The notes under the pieces: model-generated | Databases searched by the model: none | The model's input: only the letters and a program-made list of their open reading frames with translations | What the model was told of the DNA's origin: nothing | Translations under genes and position numbers: made by a program | Shown here: one piece after another, positions 34,029 to 41,232 of the stretch | Position numbering within the stretch: the first letter of the stretch is position 1 | How the letters are laid out: every line of letters starts with the position of its first letter | DNA from: Pseudomonas nitroreducens NBRC 12694 | Lineage (GTDB): Bacteria > Pseudomonadota > Gammaproteobacteria > Pseudomonadales > Pseudomonadaceae | Direction: 5' to 3' | NCBI RefSeq assembly: GCF_002091755.1 | Contig: NZ_BDAI01000006.1 | Coordinates: 200,996 to 264,995, forward strand | Length of the DNA: 64,000 bases

Positions 34029-35294
34029 TCACTCCTTCAGGATGACGAAGGCGGAGATCAGCGCGGCCATGAGCAGCAGCGCCAGACGCATGTAGGAGAG
34101 TTGGGTGGAGTAGTCGGCAACACACAGGCGGTAGGACTTGCCCCAGACGGTGAAGGAGTCGCAGGGCAGTTGCCCGCCACCGGTAGACAGCTGAAGGTCG
34201 AAGGCGCCTTTGAGGTGATCGATGTTGGCCTTCACCGCGTCTTTCAGTTCTTTCTTGGCCTCGGTGACGCGCTCATCCCATTCGGCGTTGGCTTCGTCCC
34301 AGCTACCGGTTTCGGGGGCGCCGAGGCTGCCCGATGGGCCGGGAATGCCAGCGCACAGCGGGTTCTTGGTCGGGTCGCATTCGCCCTCGCCGTCTCCCTC
34401 ACCATCGCCGTTTCCATTGCCGTTACCGTTGCCGTTTCCACCCCCCGTGCCGGTGCCATCGCCGCCGCCCGTGCCGGGGTCAGTGCCACCGCCATTGCCA
34501 CCGCCTGTACCGGGATCGGTGCCGCCACCGTCTCCTCCGGCGTTGCCGCCGCCCGTGCCAGGATCGGTGCCTGGGTCCGTGCCGCCGCCTTCACCGCCCC
34601 CCTCTGGGTCAGTCGGAGACTTCACGCAGGTGGTGCCGGACCACGAATAGCCCTTGGGGCAGCCGGGATCATTGGGATCAGTCGGCGGAGCGGCAGGATC
34701 GGTTTCGCCATCCGGTGACGGAGGATTCGGTGGATCACCGACAGCAGGCGGAAGGGCGTTGTCAGCGGAGCAGCTCTGGCCGTCGCTGGACATCGTGTAA
34801 TTGCAGAAGCCGTTGGTGGTGGAGCCCTTCACCAGATAGCAGGTGGTGGCGCGGCCCGAGCTGGGTTGGTACTGACAACCACCACTGCATGCATTACTCG
34901 GTGGCGAGGAAATGATGTAGACCCGGCCACCCGAGGTGATCGCGGGACCGTCCGGACTACGGACTAGCAGCGGTAGGCCGGACTCGCATTCCTGCGGTGG
35001 CTCCTCACAGGCACCTGTCGCGGAGTTATAAACCTTCGGCGCAGCACACTCCGTTCCATACCTGTACGTCGAGCTGTACAAGTAATCCCGATCATCATTA
35101 TCGCCGTAGCGATAGACACACTGAGCACTCCTGCCATTAGCCCCCATATCAACCCGCTTAAATCTTGGGTAGATGGCAGTGCAAGCCGCAACAGCAGAAG
35201 GCCATTGCTCAGAGCGTCCGGAGACAGTCCAGTAATAATCAGCGGACGCAGAGAAAGACAAAAAGAGCAGCACAATAAGAAATATATGCCGCAT
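34029..35294 (-). CDS. pIII-like adsorption protein with glycine-rich linker
   Basis: 421 aa, placed like Pf1 ORF437 (CoaA). A signal peptide (MRHIFLIVLLFLSFSASA-DYYW) leads into a Cys-rich receptor-binding part. A long Gly/Asp/Thr linker (repeats of TDPGTGGG and GNGNG, DNA about 34380-34606) follows, then a C-terminal domain and a membrane anchor (LSYMRLALLLMAALISAFVI). This is the build of gene III attachment proteins, which bind pili and TolA. A frame extending to 35630 is the antisense-phase shadow of the coat gene; translation should start at 35294. Confidence 0.88.
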   Translation of the reverse strand: MRHIFLIVLLFLSFSASADYYWTVSGRSEQWPSAVAACTAIYPRFKRVDMGANGRSAQCVYRYGDNDDRDYLYSSTYRYGTECAAPKVYNSATGACEEPPQECESGLPLLVRSPDGPAITSGGRVYIISSPPSNACSGGCQYQPSSGRATTCYLVKGSTTNGFCNYTMSSDGQSCSADNALPPAVGDPPNPPSPDGETDPAAPPTDPNDPGCPKGYSWSGTTCVKSPTDPEGGGEGGGTDPGTDPGTGGGNAGGDGGGTDPGTGGGNGGGTDPGTGGGDGTGTGGGNGNGNGNGNGDGEGDGEGECDPTKNPLCAGIPGPSGSLGAPETGSWDEANAEWDERVTEAKKELKDAVKANIDHLKGAFDLQLSTGGGQLPCDSFTVWGKSYRLCVADYSTQLSYMRLALLLMAALISAFVILKE

Positions 35295-35308
35295 ATACCT
35301 GTCTCCAT

Positions 35309-35338
35309 GAAAAAAGAACCCCGCCGAAGCGGGGTCCA
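35309..35338 (-). terminator. Inovirus central terminator after coat gene
   Basis: On the minus strand: ACCCCGC-TTCG-GCGGGGT then TCTTTTTTC. It lies between the major coat gene and the adsorption gene, as in Ff and Pf phages, where it makes coat mRNA far more abundant than downstream mRNA. Confidence 0.9.
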
Positions 35339-35359
35339 GGTTCGGCACTTGCAGTGCAG

Positions 35360-35437
35360 TCAGAAGAATTCGCCGCAGCGGTACCCGGTGATGAAGGCGC
35401 CGGCGAAGAACGCCCCCAACCACACCGACCAGAGCAC
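35360..35437 (-). CDS. Possible 25-aa hydrophobic mini-protein after coat gene
   Basis: A GTG directly follows the coat TAA in the same frame and opens a 25-codon ORF (VLWSVWLGAFFAGAFITGYR, then CGEFF) that fits a single membrane segment. It lies before the central terminator, where Ff phages carry small tip proteins. There is no independent Shine-Dalgarno; it would depend on re-initiation or stop-codon readthrough. Tentative. Confidence 0.4.
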   Translation of the reverse strand: MLWSVWLGAFFAGAFITGYRCGEFF

Positions 35438-35689
35438 TTACGCCTTGCGCAACATGCTGTAGATCAGGCCTGCAACGGCCAGGATGACCAGGGCGCCGAC
35501 GATGTAGCCGCCGATGTTGGACATGTCGCTCTTGCCGTCGGTGATGGCGGTTTCCACCGCCGACGTGTCGATGACGCTGCCCGCGAAGGCCGGCACCGAG
35601 GTCACGGCAGTGACGGTGCCGGCAATGCACAGGTTGCGGAACGAGCGGATCGGGTTGAACTTGGCGATCTGTTGTTTCATGGCGTTCAT
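35438..35689 (-). CDS. coaB: Pf-type major coat protein (gene VIII)
   Basis: 83-aa precursor. The 36-residue leader ends AVTSVPAFA and the mature 47-residue protein starts GSVIDTSAVETAITDG. The rest, with YIVGALVILAVAGLIYSMLR, matches the Pf1 coat protein almost residue for residue as I remember it, with one extra residue and changes in the middle. It forms the helical virion sheath. GGAAACACC lies before the ATG, and the terminator at 35309 follows. Confidence 0.96.
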   Translation of the reverse strand: MNAMKQQIAKFNPIRSFRNLCIAGTVTAVTSVPAFAGSVIDTSAVETAITDGKSDMSNIGGYIVGALVILAVAGLIYSMLRKA

Positions 35690-35701
35690 GGTGTTTCCTC
35701 T

Positions 35702-35953
35702 CTACTTGGCTTTACGAAGAAGTGACGCGACCCAGCCAGTTAAAAGCCCCGTCACGAATGTCCCGAGAACGCCCGCAGCACCGATGCTGAAGGCCTCCAG
35801 GGAGAACCCGCCGTTGACCAGGATTTCAATTGCTCCAGCGGCCTCGGGCGGAATCAGATAGGCCTGTTGCCATTCGATGTGCTGGCACTGCATGAGGCCG
35901 TCCGCCGTGGACGCCCAACTGGTGCAGACCTGAACAGCAACCACGCCTTGCAT
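35702..35953 (-). CDS. Small inovirus membrane protein
   Basis: 83 aa, located directly upstream of the coat gene. The C-terminal half has a transmembrane helix (AAGVLGTFVTGLLTGWVASL) and a basic end LLRKAK; the N-terminal half has two cysteines. Pf phages have small ORFs at this place. No specific function known to me. Confidence 0.7.
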   Translation of the reverse strand: MQGVVAVQVCTSWASTADGLMQCQHIEWQQAYLIPPEAAGAIEILVNGGFSLEAFSIGAAGVLGTFVTGLLTGWVASLLRKAK

Positions 35954-35954
35954 C

Positions 35955-36176
35955 TCAGCGGGCCTCCTTGCGCGGGTGGTCGCACCAGCCCCAGAAGGAG
36001 CGCAGGACGAACCACCACAGGGCGAAGAAGGCGAACGCAGCCGCGACCACAGCGATCACGGAGTCCAGCGGGTAGGGTTCGAGGAACTCGCGCACCGCAC
36101 GCACGGCCGGCGACACGGCACAAAGAATTGCCACGTACAGGACCCAGCCGAAGGCGAAACGGAGCGGCGCTTTCAT
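35955..36176 (-). CDS. Small inovirus membrane protein
   Basis: 73 aa with two hydrophobic stretches (FAFGWVLYVAILCAVSPAV and SVIAVVAAAFAFFALWWFVL) and a basic tail HPRKEAR. One base separates it from the next gene, so it belongs to the ssDNA-binding-coat transcript. Unknown function. Confidence 0.7.
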   Translation of the reverse strand: MKAPLRFAFGWVLYVAILCAVSPAVRAVREFLEPYPLDSVIAVVAAAFAFFALWWFVLRSFWGWCDHPRKEAR

Positions 36177-36192
36177 CTACCTACCCTCGCCG

Positions 36193-36609
36193 TCAGGACT
36201 TGCTGCTGTCGGTGGGTTTCTCAGCGGCAGGCTGAGTCGGGCGCTGGGCTTGTGCCTGGGGTTGAGGCTGGCGGCTCGGTGCCGGGGTGTGCACGTCTTT
36301 GCCGGTGGCAAGCAGCTCGGTCAGGACCTGGGTGTTCTTGGTGTTACCGAAGCGGTCCTTGGTCGGGCGCACCACGCTGGCGAACTTGCACAGCACCGGG
36401 GAGCCTTCGAAGACGATGCCGTCGAGCAGGGTCGGCTCGATGTCGTACTGGGTGATTTCGAAGCCACGGGCATTGCCGCGAGCGCCGTCCGGGATCGGGG
36501 AAATCGCCTGGACGCTGGCGTAGATTTCGCCTGAGGTTTTGGAGGTGAAGGTGTCGGTCTGGATGACCCACAGTTCAACGACTCCGCCAGTGGTTGCAAA
36601 CATGTTCAT
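36193..36609 (-). CDS. Pf1-like single-stranded DNA-binding protein (gene V)
   Basis: 138 aa from the ATG at 36609, preceded by AAAGGAG; a frame reaching 36657 is not needed. MNMFATTGGVVELWVIQTDT and GFEITQYDIEPTLLDGIVFE agree closely with the 144-aa Pf1 ssDNA-binding protein as I recall it. The Gln/Pro/Ala-rich C-terminal tail (QPQAQAQRPTQPAAEKP) is also shared. It coats phage ssDNA before assembly. Confidence 0.93.
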   Translation of the reverse strand: MNMFATTGGVVELWVIQTDTFTSKTSGEIYASVQAISPIPDGARGNARGFEITQYDIEPTLLDGIVFEGSPVLCKFASVVRPTKDRFGNTKNTQVLTELLATGKDVHTPAPSRQPQPQAQAQRPTQPAAEKPTDSSKS

Positions 36610-36833
36610 CTGAAGCTCCTTTGCCTTTTTCGGGCATGAGTTGGCCCGCTGCTGCAAATTGGGCGCGTTGTTGGCCGTCTTTCAGCGGGTGTGGTGGTGC
36701 CTGGGTTTTGCGGTGGTTTGGTCGGTGAGTGGGGTCAACACAAAGGGCTCTGCCCTTGTCATCCCGCTCTCGCCGCCGAGGGCTCAGGAGCGCGGGGCGG
36801 TGGTGCTGCCCCTCACTCCCGAGCGGAGGCTTT
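36610..36833. other. Phage intergenic stretch with hairpin
   Basis: Non-coding by my reading. It holds an inverted repeat AAGGGC-TCT-GCCCTT (36742-36757) and a GC-rich part. It may tune ssDNA-binding-protein expression. A 92-codon minus frame across it lacks a ribosome site and has a biased, Arg/Pro-rich composition. Confidence 0.4.
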
Positions 36834-37061
36834 TCAGGGTGGGGGACGGTCAAGGGTGCGCTTCGCCCGGCGCTCCGTTTGTCCGAACGGGAAAGCGCGC
36901 TCGGACAAGCCGGTGCGGCGGCCCTGGACCTGATTGGCCAGGGAGCGGTTGTTGCGATTGGCCAGCTTTGAAATTTCGTGAGCCACGCACATCAGGGGAA
37001 TGCCAACGCAGGTCAGGAGGGCGAACAGCAAACTTACGCAGAAGGTGGCGTCAGTGGGCAT
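36834..37061 (-). CDS. Small inovirus membrane protein (ORF71-like position)
   Basis: 75 aa. N-terminal helix (FCVSLLFALLTCVGIPLMCV) followed by a polar, basic tail (ISKLANRNNRSLANQVQGRR). The gene is in the position of a ~71-aa ORF ahead of the ssDNA-binding gene in Pf1. Unknown function. Confidence 0.6.
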   Translation of the reverse strand: MPTDATFCVSLLFALLTCVGIPLMCVAHEISKLANRNNRSLANQVQGRRTGLSERAFPFGQTERRAKRTLDRPPP

Positions 37062-37064
37062 GGC

Positions 37065-37400
37065 TCAGCCCTCCAGCTCGAATGGCTCGCGGATCGGCAC
37101 GAAGGGAGTCGGCTTGCCGCTGTCGTACACAACGTGCCAATACTTCGGGGGACGGAGCGCGGGCATGTGTTTCGCGCAGGTAAAACCCGGTTCCACCCGG
37201 TACGTCGAGTGGATCGAGCGCCACACTCCAGCGACCTTGGCCATCGTAGTAACTACCGTGAAGACTCGCGTAGGGCGACACTCGGTGCATCGTGTGGACT
37301 GGGAGGCTGCGGGCTTCGCCAGTTCGCGACGGGACCAGCAGACAGAGCAGTCGCAGTCCGAGGCGTGCGACTGATGCAGATATCGGTTGAGCGGAATCAC
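37065..37400 (-). CDS. Cys-rich small phage protein of unknown function
   Basis: 111 aa from a GTG at 37400. The N-terminal part carries a possible zinc-binding cluster (CDCSVCW ... CTEC) and a CAKH motif further on. It lies between the Xis-like gene and the small membrane protein in the early phage transcript. Not recognised. Confidence 0.5.
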   Translation of the reverse strand: MIPLNRYLHQSHASDCDCSVCWSRRELAKPAASQSTRCTECRPTRVFTVVTTMAKVAGVWRSIHSTYRVEPGFTCAKHMPALRPPKYWHVVYDSGKPTPFVPIREPFELEG

Positions 37401-37417
37401 GGCGCAGCCCTCCCCGG

Positions 37418-37690
37418 TTAGTCATCGTCGTAATCCCCTTGGCAGAAGATCGACTTACCCCGGTCGAGGTCGCGGCGGATTTTGTGCAGGTTGATGACAC
37501 GACGGCGGCCAATCTTGGCGGTTGGCACGGTCTTGGTTTCGACCCAGCCGCGCACCACGTCTTCCGTGATGTCCTCTAGGCCCAGCATCTGAGCGAATAC
37601 CGCCTGAGAGCAGAACGGAGCAGTACGAAAGTCCGTGACCTTCTCCATCGCACCTGTGACGGTGAACCCCACTATTCCAGACTCTTCCAT
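37418..37690 (-). CDS. Xis/AlpA-like DNA-binding protein
   Basis: 90 aa. The C-terminal half has a winged-helix excisionase pattern (VVRGWVETKTVPTAKIGRRR, then VINLHKIRRDL). It is the first gene of the leftward phage operon and faces the repressor gene across a 120-bp operator region, the same arrangement as xisF and the repressor in Pf4-type phages. Likely promotes excision and lytic transcription. Confidence 0.75.
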   Translation of the reverse strand: MEESGIVGFTVTGAMEKVTDFRTAPFCSQAVFAQMLGLEDITEDVVRGWVETKTVPTAKIGRRRVINLHKIRRDLDRGKSIFCQGDYDDD

Positions 37691-37727
37691 GGGTTTACCC
37701 TATAATCGATTCAAACAGTCAAATCAC

Positions 37728-37746
37728 ATAGCTTGAGTCAAGCTAT
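37728..37746. promoter_or_regulatory. Operator palindrome 1 of phage switch
   Basis: Perfect inverted repeat ATAGCTTGA-G-TCAAGCTAT between the divergent Xis-like and repressor genes. TCAAA/TTTGA half-sites recur around it (37711, 37719, 37746). Confidence 0.65.
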
Positions 37747-37779
37747 TTGAATTGATAGTAGGGACATCTTGCGCGCATT

Positions 37780-37792
37780 TCAAATAATTTGA
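37780..37792. promoter_or_regulatory. Operator palindrome 2 of phage switch
   Basis: TCAAAT-A-ATTTGA, perfect 6-bp arms, 18 bp before the repressor start codon. Shares the TCAAA half-site with the sequences around palindrome 1. Confidence 0.55.
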
Positions 37793-37810
37793 GCAAATAT
37801 CATATACCGA

Positions 37811-38083
37811 ATGAGCACTATAAACGAGAGAGTTAGAACAATCGCGTCTATGGCCGGAATGGATCGGCTAGTACGAGAGACCCGAATCGGCTCGAATCGA
37901 TGGAGGACTGTGCTCTACAACAAAGATGTACGAATTAGTACTGACGAAATTGACGTGCTAGGAACGCTATACCCTCAGTACCGCTGGTGGATGGTCAGCG
38001 GTGAAGTAGCTCCTGAGATCGGGCAAACAAGCCCATCCTACGATGAAGCCACACGAACCTTGTCAGATCAAAGCGCGGGATAG
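37811..38083 (+). CDS. Pf-type repressor C-like protein
   Basis: 90 aa, divergent from the Xis-like gene. It has a compact helix-turn-helix-like N-terminus (MDRLVRETRIGSNRWRTVLY) and the YPQYRWWMVSGEVAPEIGQ segment that I associate with small phage repressors (Pf4r-like). Presumably binds the TCAAA palindromes upstream and keeps the prophage quiet. Base composition is already lower in GC than the phage core, marking the transition into the AT-rich cargo. Confidence 0.75.
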   Translation: MSTINERVRTIASMAGMDRLVRETRIGSNRWRTVLYNKDVRISTDEIDVLGTLYPQYRWWMVSGEVAPEIGQTSPSYDEATRTLSDQSAG

Positions 38084-38156
38084 CGATTACGAAAGAAGTA
38101 ACCAGGCGCTGGTATGCCGCAAAAAAATGACAAGATGAGTATCAAAGGGAAATTGG

Positions 38157-38474
38157 ATGGCCGTATATGTGGACAATGTAAAAATTAGATGGGCTAACAA
38201 GTCATGGTGCCATTTAGTTGCAGATAGCCTAGACGAGCTCCATGATTTTGCATTCTCCTTAGGTCTAAAGAGAAAGTGGTTTCAAGGCTCTGCATCCTAT
38301 CCACATTACGACATTACAACTCAGACAAGGTTAGTAGCTCTATCTCTAGGAGCTAAGCAGGGCTCCCGCACTCAAATTATCACTTGCGCTAAAAAGCTTA
38401 AGAACGAACAGAGTTTCATTCGAAAGAAGGTAACAAACCCAAGCATTCCGATACAGCTTTCGCTTTTCAACTAA
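38157..38474 (+). CDS. DUF4031 protein, first gene of base-modification-like operon
   Basis: 105 aa. It matches the DUF4031 pattern: MAVYVDNVKIRWANKSWCHL, then an ADSLDELHDFAFSLGL stretch, WFQGS, and PHYDITTQTRLVALSLGAKQ. The family has no known function. AAAGGG precedes the ATG. It begins a plus-strand run of four close or overlapping genes (DUF4031, TS-like, UDG-like, aGPT-like), all AT-rich compared with the host, suggesting transfer as one cassette. Confidence 0.72.
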   Translation: MAVYVDNVKIRWANKSWCHLVADSLDELHDFAFSLGLKRKWFQGSASYPHYDITTQTRLVALSLGAKQGSRTQIITCAKKLKNEQSFIRKKVTNPSIPIQLSLFN

Positions 38475-38493
38475 TCTAAATGAGAGGGAACTC

Positions 38494-39474
38494 ATGTATT
38501 TTAGCGAGGAAACATTAGATAACATCCTCATGAGGATTTACCCTTTACTTCTAAAGATTGACTCGGAAGTAGCCGTTTCAAAAGGTGATACTCACGAATT
38601 ACCAGGCGTCCTACTAAAGCTAAGGAACCCAAGAGCACGTCTTAGTAGAACAGAAGGAAAAGGAACAATATTCAGCTGCCTGGGGGAACTACTCTGGTAT
38701 TTATCCAGCAGCAACAAGCTCGACTTCATACAACACTACATAAAAATATACGACCGATTTTCCGATGACGGAAAAACCGTATACGGCGCATATGGCCCTC
38801 GCCTATTTGGCACAGGAAAGAATGCCCAAGTAGCCAATGTCATCAATCGACTCAAGAACAAGAGCACCTCAAGAAAGGCCGTATTACAGCTCTTCTCATC
38901 AGAAGATATACTTCATAGCCATGAAGATGTCCCCTGCACCTGCACTATTCAGCTCCTAATACGAGAAAACAAACTCAGTCTATATACATCTATGCGATCT
39001 AATGATGCATACAAAGGCCTACCTCATGACATATTTGCCTTTACAATGCTTCAGGAAATCATTGCACGGGAGCTTAAAGTAGAGATTGGAGAGTACAATC
39101 ACTATGTTGGCAGCCTACACATATACAAGGACGACATAAAAGAAATAGAGTCCTTTATAAAGGAAGCATGGCAAGACCATATATATATGCCCGAGATGCC
39201 TCACGGGAGCCAACGTCGCGAAATCCTCAATATCCTTAGATATGAGCGTATAGTCCGCGGTGGGAGCGAGCCCCCTCCAGAGGAACACTTAACAAGTGAC
39301 TACTGGCGGGATATTGGACGCCTGCTAGCATTGTATGGCTGCTCAAAGGACCCTTCAAAACATATGAAAATGCAGGCTATTGCAGATAGCATTTCCAGCA
39401 AGCCTTACAACTCTTATGCACAGAAAAAAATAAACTCAATACTACATAAGGGTCGTAACTTTGTCTCTCTATAG
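38494..39474 (+). CDS. Thymidylate-synthase homologue with dCMP-type Asp
   Basis: 326 aa, longer than ThyA (264). The fold signature is clear: GELLWYL (Glu65), VYG (Tyr97), catalytic Cys148 in DVPCTCTIQLL, phosphate site R168-S-N-D171, and H209-I-Y211 near GSLHIY. At the position of E. coli ThyA Asn177, which selects dUMP, it has Asp179 (GLPHDIF). That Asn-to-Asp change is the known mark of dCMP hydroxymethylases (T4 gp42). So it may make 5-hydroxymethyl-dCMP or act on another cytosine nucleotide; this is inference. The host would have its own thyA. Follows DUF4031 by 19 bp with GAGAGGG as ribosome site. Confidence 0.8.
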   Translation: MYFSEETLDNILMRIYPLLLKIDSEVAVSKGDTHELPGVLLKLRNPRARLSRTEGKGTIFSCLGELLWYLSSSNKLDFIQHYIKIYDRFSDDGKTVYGAYGPRLFGTGKNAQVANVINRLKNKSTSRKAVLQLFSSEDILHSHEDVPCTCTIQLLIRENKLSLYTSMRSNDAYKGLPHDIFAFTMLQEIIARELKVEIGEYNHYVGSLHIYKDDIKEIESFIKEAWQDHIYMPEMPHGSQRREILNILRYERIVRGGSEPPPEEHLTSDYWRDIGRLLALYGCSKDPSKHMKMQAIADSISSKPYNSYAQKKINSILHKGRNFVSL

Positions 39475-40300
39475 CATTAAAAGAAAAACTCTCTCACCAA
39501 TAGAGGCCTCCATTCTTGAAATGCTTAGCCCTCTAGCAACCGCAATCACAAATGATCTCGACATAATAAAATGGGCAAGTCCGGTTCCTTATTTTGGTAA
39601 CCCAGCGACTTCAAACATCGCAACCGTCGGTCTAAATCCGAGCAACCGTGAGTTTGTAGATATAAACGGGCATGAGTTATCCAGCACTTACAGACGGTTT
39701 CACACCTTGTCATCGCTGCAAATTGAGAGCTGGAGCGAAGCAACCCCTAACCATATAAACCTAATCAAAGATTCATGCACTGAATATTTCTTCAGAAATC
39801 CGTATGACGGCTGGTTTAAGCCCTTAGACAAAATAATATCTGGAACTAACAGCTCATTTTATAGCTCTCTATTTCATGCCAGCCACTTAGATTTAATCCC
39901 CTTCGCAACTTCAAAGAAGTGGGCGAAGTTAACAAATGTTCAGCGCCAGAAACTCCTATACATCTCAAATGAGCTCCTAGGGAAAACAATTAAACACTCA
40001 GCAGTAAAGCTCCTAATTCTTAATGGGAGCACAGTTGTTGAGGCTTTTTCCACAATGACCAACGTAAAATTCGACAAACGACCACTGGAAGCATGGAATC
40101 TCCCAAGAAAAAATGGACGCCCCATTCTTGGAATAAGCTACCGAGGAGTAATATCAAAAATATCTGGAATAGATCTTGGTCGTAGTATAACTGTGATTGG
40201 CTACAACCATAACATCCAAAGTAGCTTTGGCGTTACGAGCCTGGTTCGTCAAGAAATTCAAACTTGGATTACTGAAATAGCTAGGGAAATCAACGTATGA
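39461..40300 (+). CDS. Uracil-DNA-glycosylase-like protein
   Basis: 279 aa from a TTG at 39461 that overlaps the TS-like gene by 14 bp; an ATG at 39521 is the alternative. The UDG-superfamily plan is visible: YFGNPATSNIATVGLNPSNR with a motif A-like GLNPS at residues 57-61, a middle HLDLIPFATSKKW, and a motif B-like hydrophobic strand LLILNGSTVVEAF (184-196). Such enzymes cut altered bases from DNA; some UDG relatives in phage-defence loci remove hypermodified bases. Its partner genes suggest it acts on, or helps install, an altered pyrimidine. It ends with an ATGA overlap into the next gene. Confidence 0.6.
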   Translation: MSLYSIKRKTLSPIEASILEMLSPLATAITNDLDIIKWASPVPYFGNPATSNIATVGLNPSNREFVDINGHELSSTYRRFHTLSSLQIESWSEATPNHINLIKDSCTEYFFRNPYDGWFKPLDKIISGTNSSFYSSLFHASHLDLIPFATSKKWAKLTNVQRQKLLYISNELLGKTIKHSAVKLLILNGSTVVEAFSTMTNVKFDKRPLEAWNLPRKNGRPILGISYRGVISKISGIDLGRSITVIGYNHNIQSSFGVTSLVRQEIQTWITEIAREINV

Positions 40301-41232
40301 AAGCAAAGGACAACATCGTAAGAAATCACCTGCATAATGCATTCAACAGGCTACTAAACTCCGGCATCAATATGCCAGGCATTAACACTATAGATAATAA
40401 AAACGCCCTCATTGAGCAGATGATAGAAAGTGTTCGTAGAGTTGAGTTTATCCAAGCCATAAGGCAGCGGGACATTAGTCAAAACCGCTGCAACCCAAGC
40501 AGCCCTTATTTCGATCCAATTAGAGCCGCTATATATCACCAGCAAAATGGTGACATTGAGGAAGCTTCTTGGCTTGTTTTTTTAGCCACCCATTTTGGAA
40601 AGGCATTGCGCAGCGGCTGGTTACTAACTTCCAGTGTATATGGCGCACTGGGCCCAAATCCTAGATGGACATGGGCAAAAAGTAGCTTCAACCCCATTGC
40701 ACTCAGTGATTGGCTATCTCAAACTCACGCAGTGCTTACAAGCGGTGGACGACGATTTGGTAATCATCGAAAGTATGAGTCGCTAGACCCAAAAGCGAGA
40801 AACTGGACTGGGGAAATCATAGAAAGCTATGTAAATTGGGTACTTCAATACGGGTCACACCAAGCACTATTTGACAACGCATTAAACTCAAACAATAACG
40901 ATCCTAAAGCTGCCTTTAGAAGTTTATACCACTCGATGGATGATGTTAAAAGATTCGGCAGAACTGCAAAATTTGACTACCTAACCATGATCGGGAAGGT
41001 CCATATTGCCAATATAAAGGCAGATTCCGCTTATCTAAATGAGGCTACTGGGCCGCTGAAAGGAGCTCGCCTGCTCTTCGGAGGAACCACATCATCCGCC
41101 ATAGCACCGACGACCCTAGAGACTCTATTAAGCGAAATTGACCAAGAGCTTGACGTTGGCATGCAAGTCCTCGAAGACTCGCTGTGCAATTGGCAAAAAA
41201 GCCCGAGCATATTTATACAATTCAGAGGTTAA
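40297..41232 (+). CDS. Protein resembling aGPT-pyrophosphorylase clade 3
   Basis: 311 aa. The segment YFDPIRAAIYHQQNGDIEEA (71-90), SWLVFLATHFGK (91-102) and SGWLLTSSVYGALG (106-119) resembles, as I recall, the 'alpha-glutamyl/putrescinyl thymine pyrophosphorylase' clade 3 family. That family was predicted by comparative genomics to work in hypermodification of DNA pyrimidines and is biochemically open. Recognition is from memory without a search. It is translationally coupled to the UDG-like gene (ATGA) and convergent with higA; the two stop codons share TTAA at 41229-41232. Confidence 0.5.
   Translation: MKAKDNIVRNHLHNAFNRLLNSGINMPGINTIDNKNALIEQMIESVRRVEFIQAIRQRDISQNRCNPSSPYFDPIRAAIYHQQNGDIEEASWLVFLATHFGKALRSGWLLTSSVYGALGPNPRWTWAKSSFNPIALSDWLSQTHAVLTSGGRRFGNHRKYESLDPKARNWTGEIIESYVNWVLQYGSHQALFDNALNSNNNDPKAAFRSLYHSMDDVKRFGRTAKFDYLTMIGKVHIANIKADSAYLNEATGPLKGARLLFGGTTSSAIAPTTLETLLSEIDQELDVGMQVLEDSLCNWQKSPSIFIQFRG

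Noticed and set aside
36575..36853. 92-codon minus-strand frame before the ssDNA-binding gene
   Set aside because: Overlaps the ssDNA-binding gene start and its ribosome site; Arg/Pro-rich composition.
38494..39474. Simple second copy of thyA
   Set aside because: Longer than ThyA, Asp at the dUMP-selecting position, His next to the catalytic Cys replaced by Thr, and cargo context; not an ordinary housekeeping ThyA.
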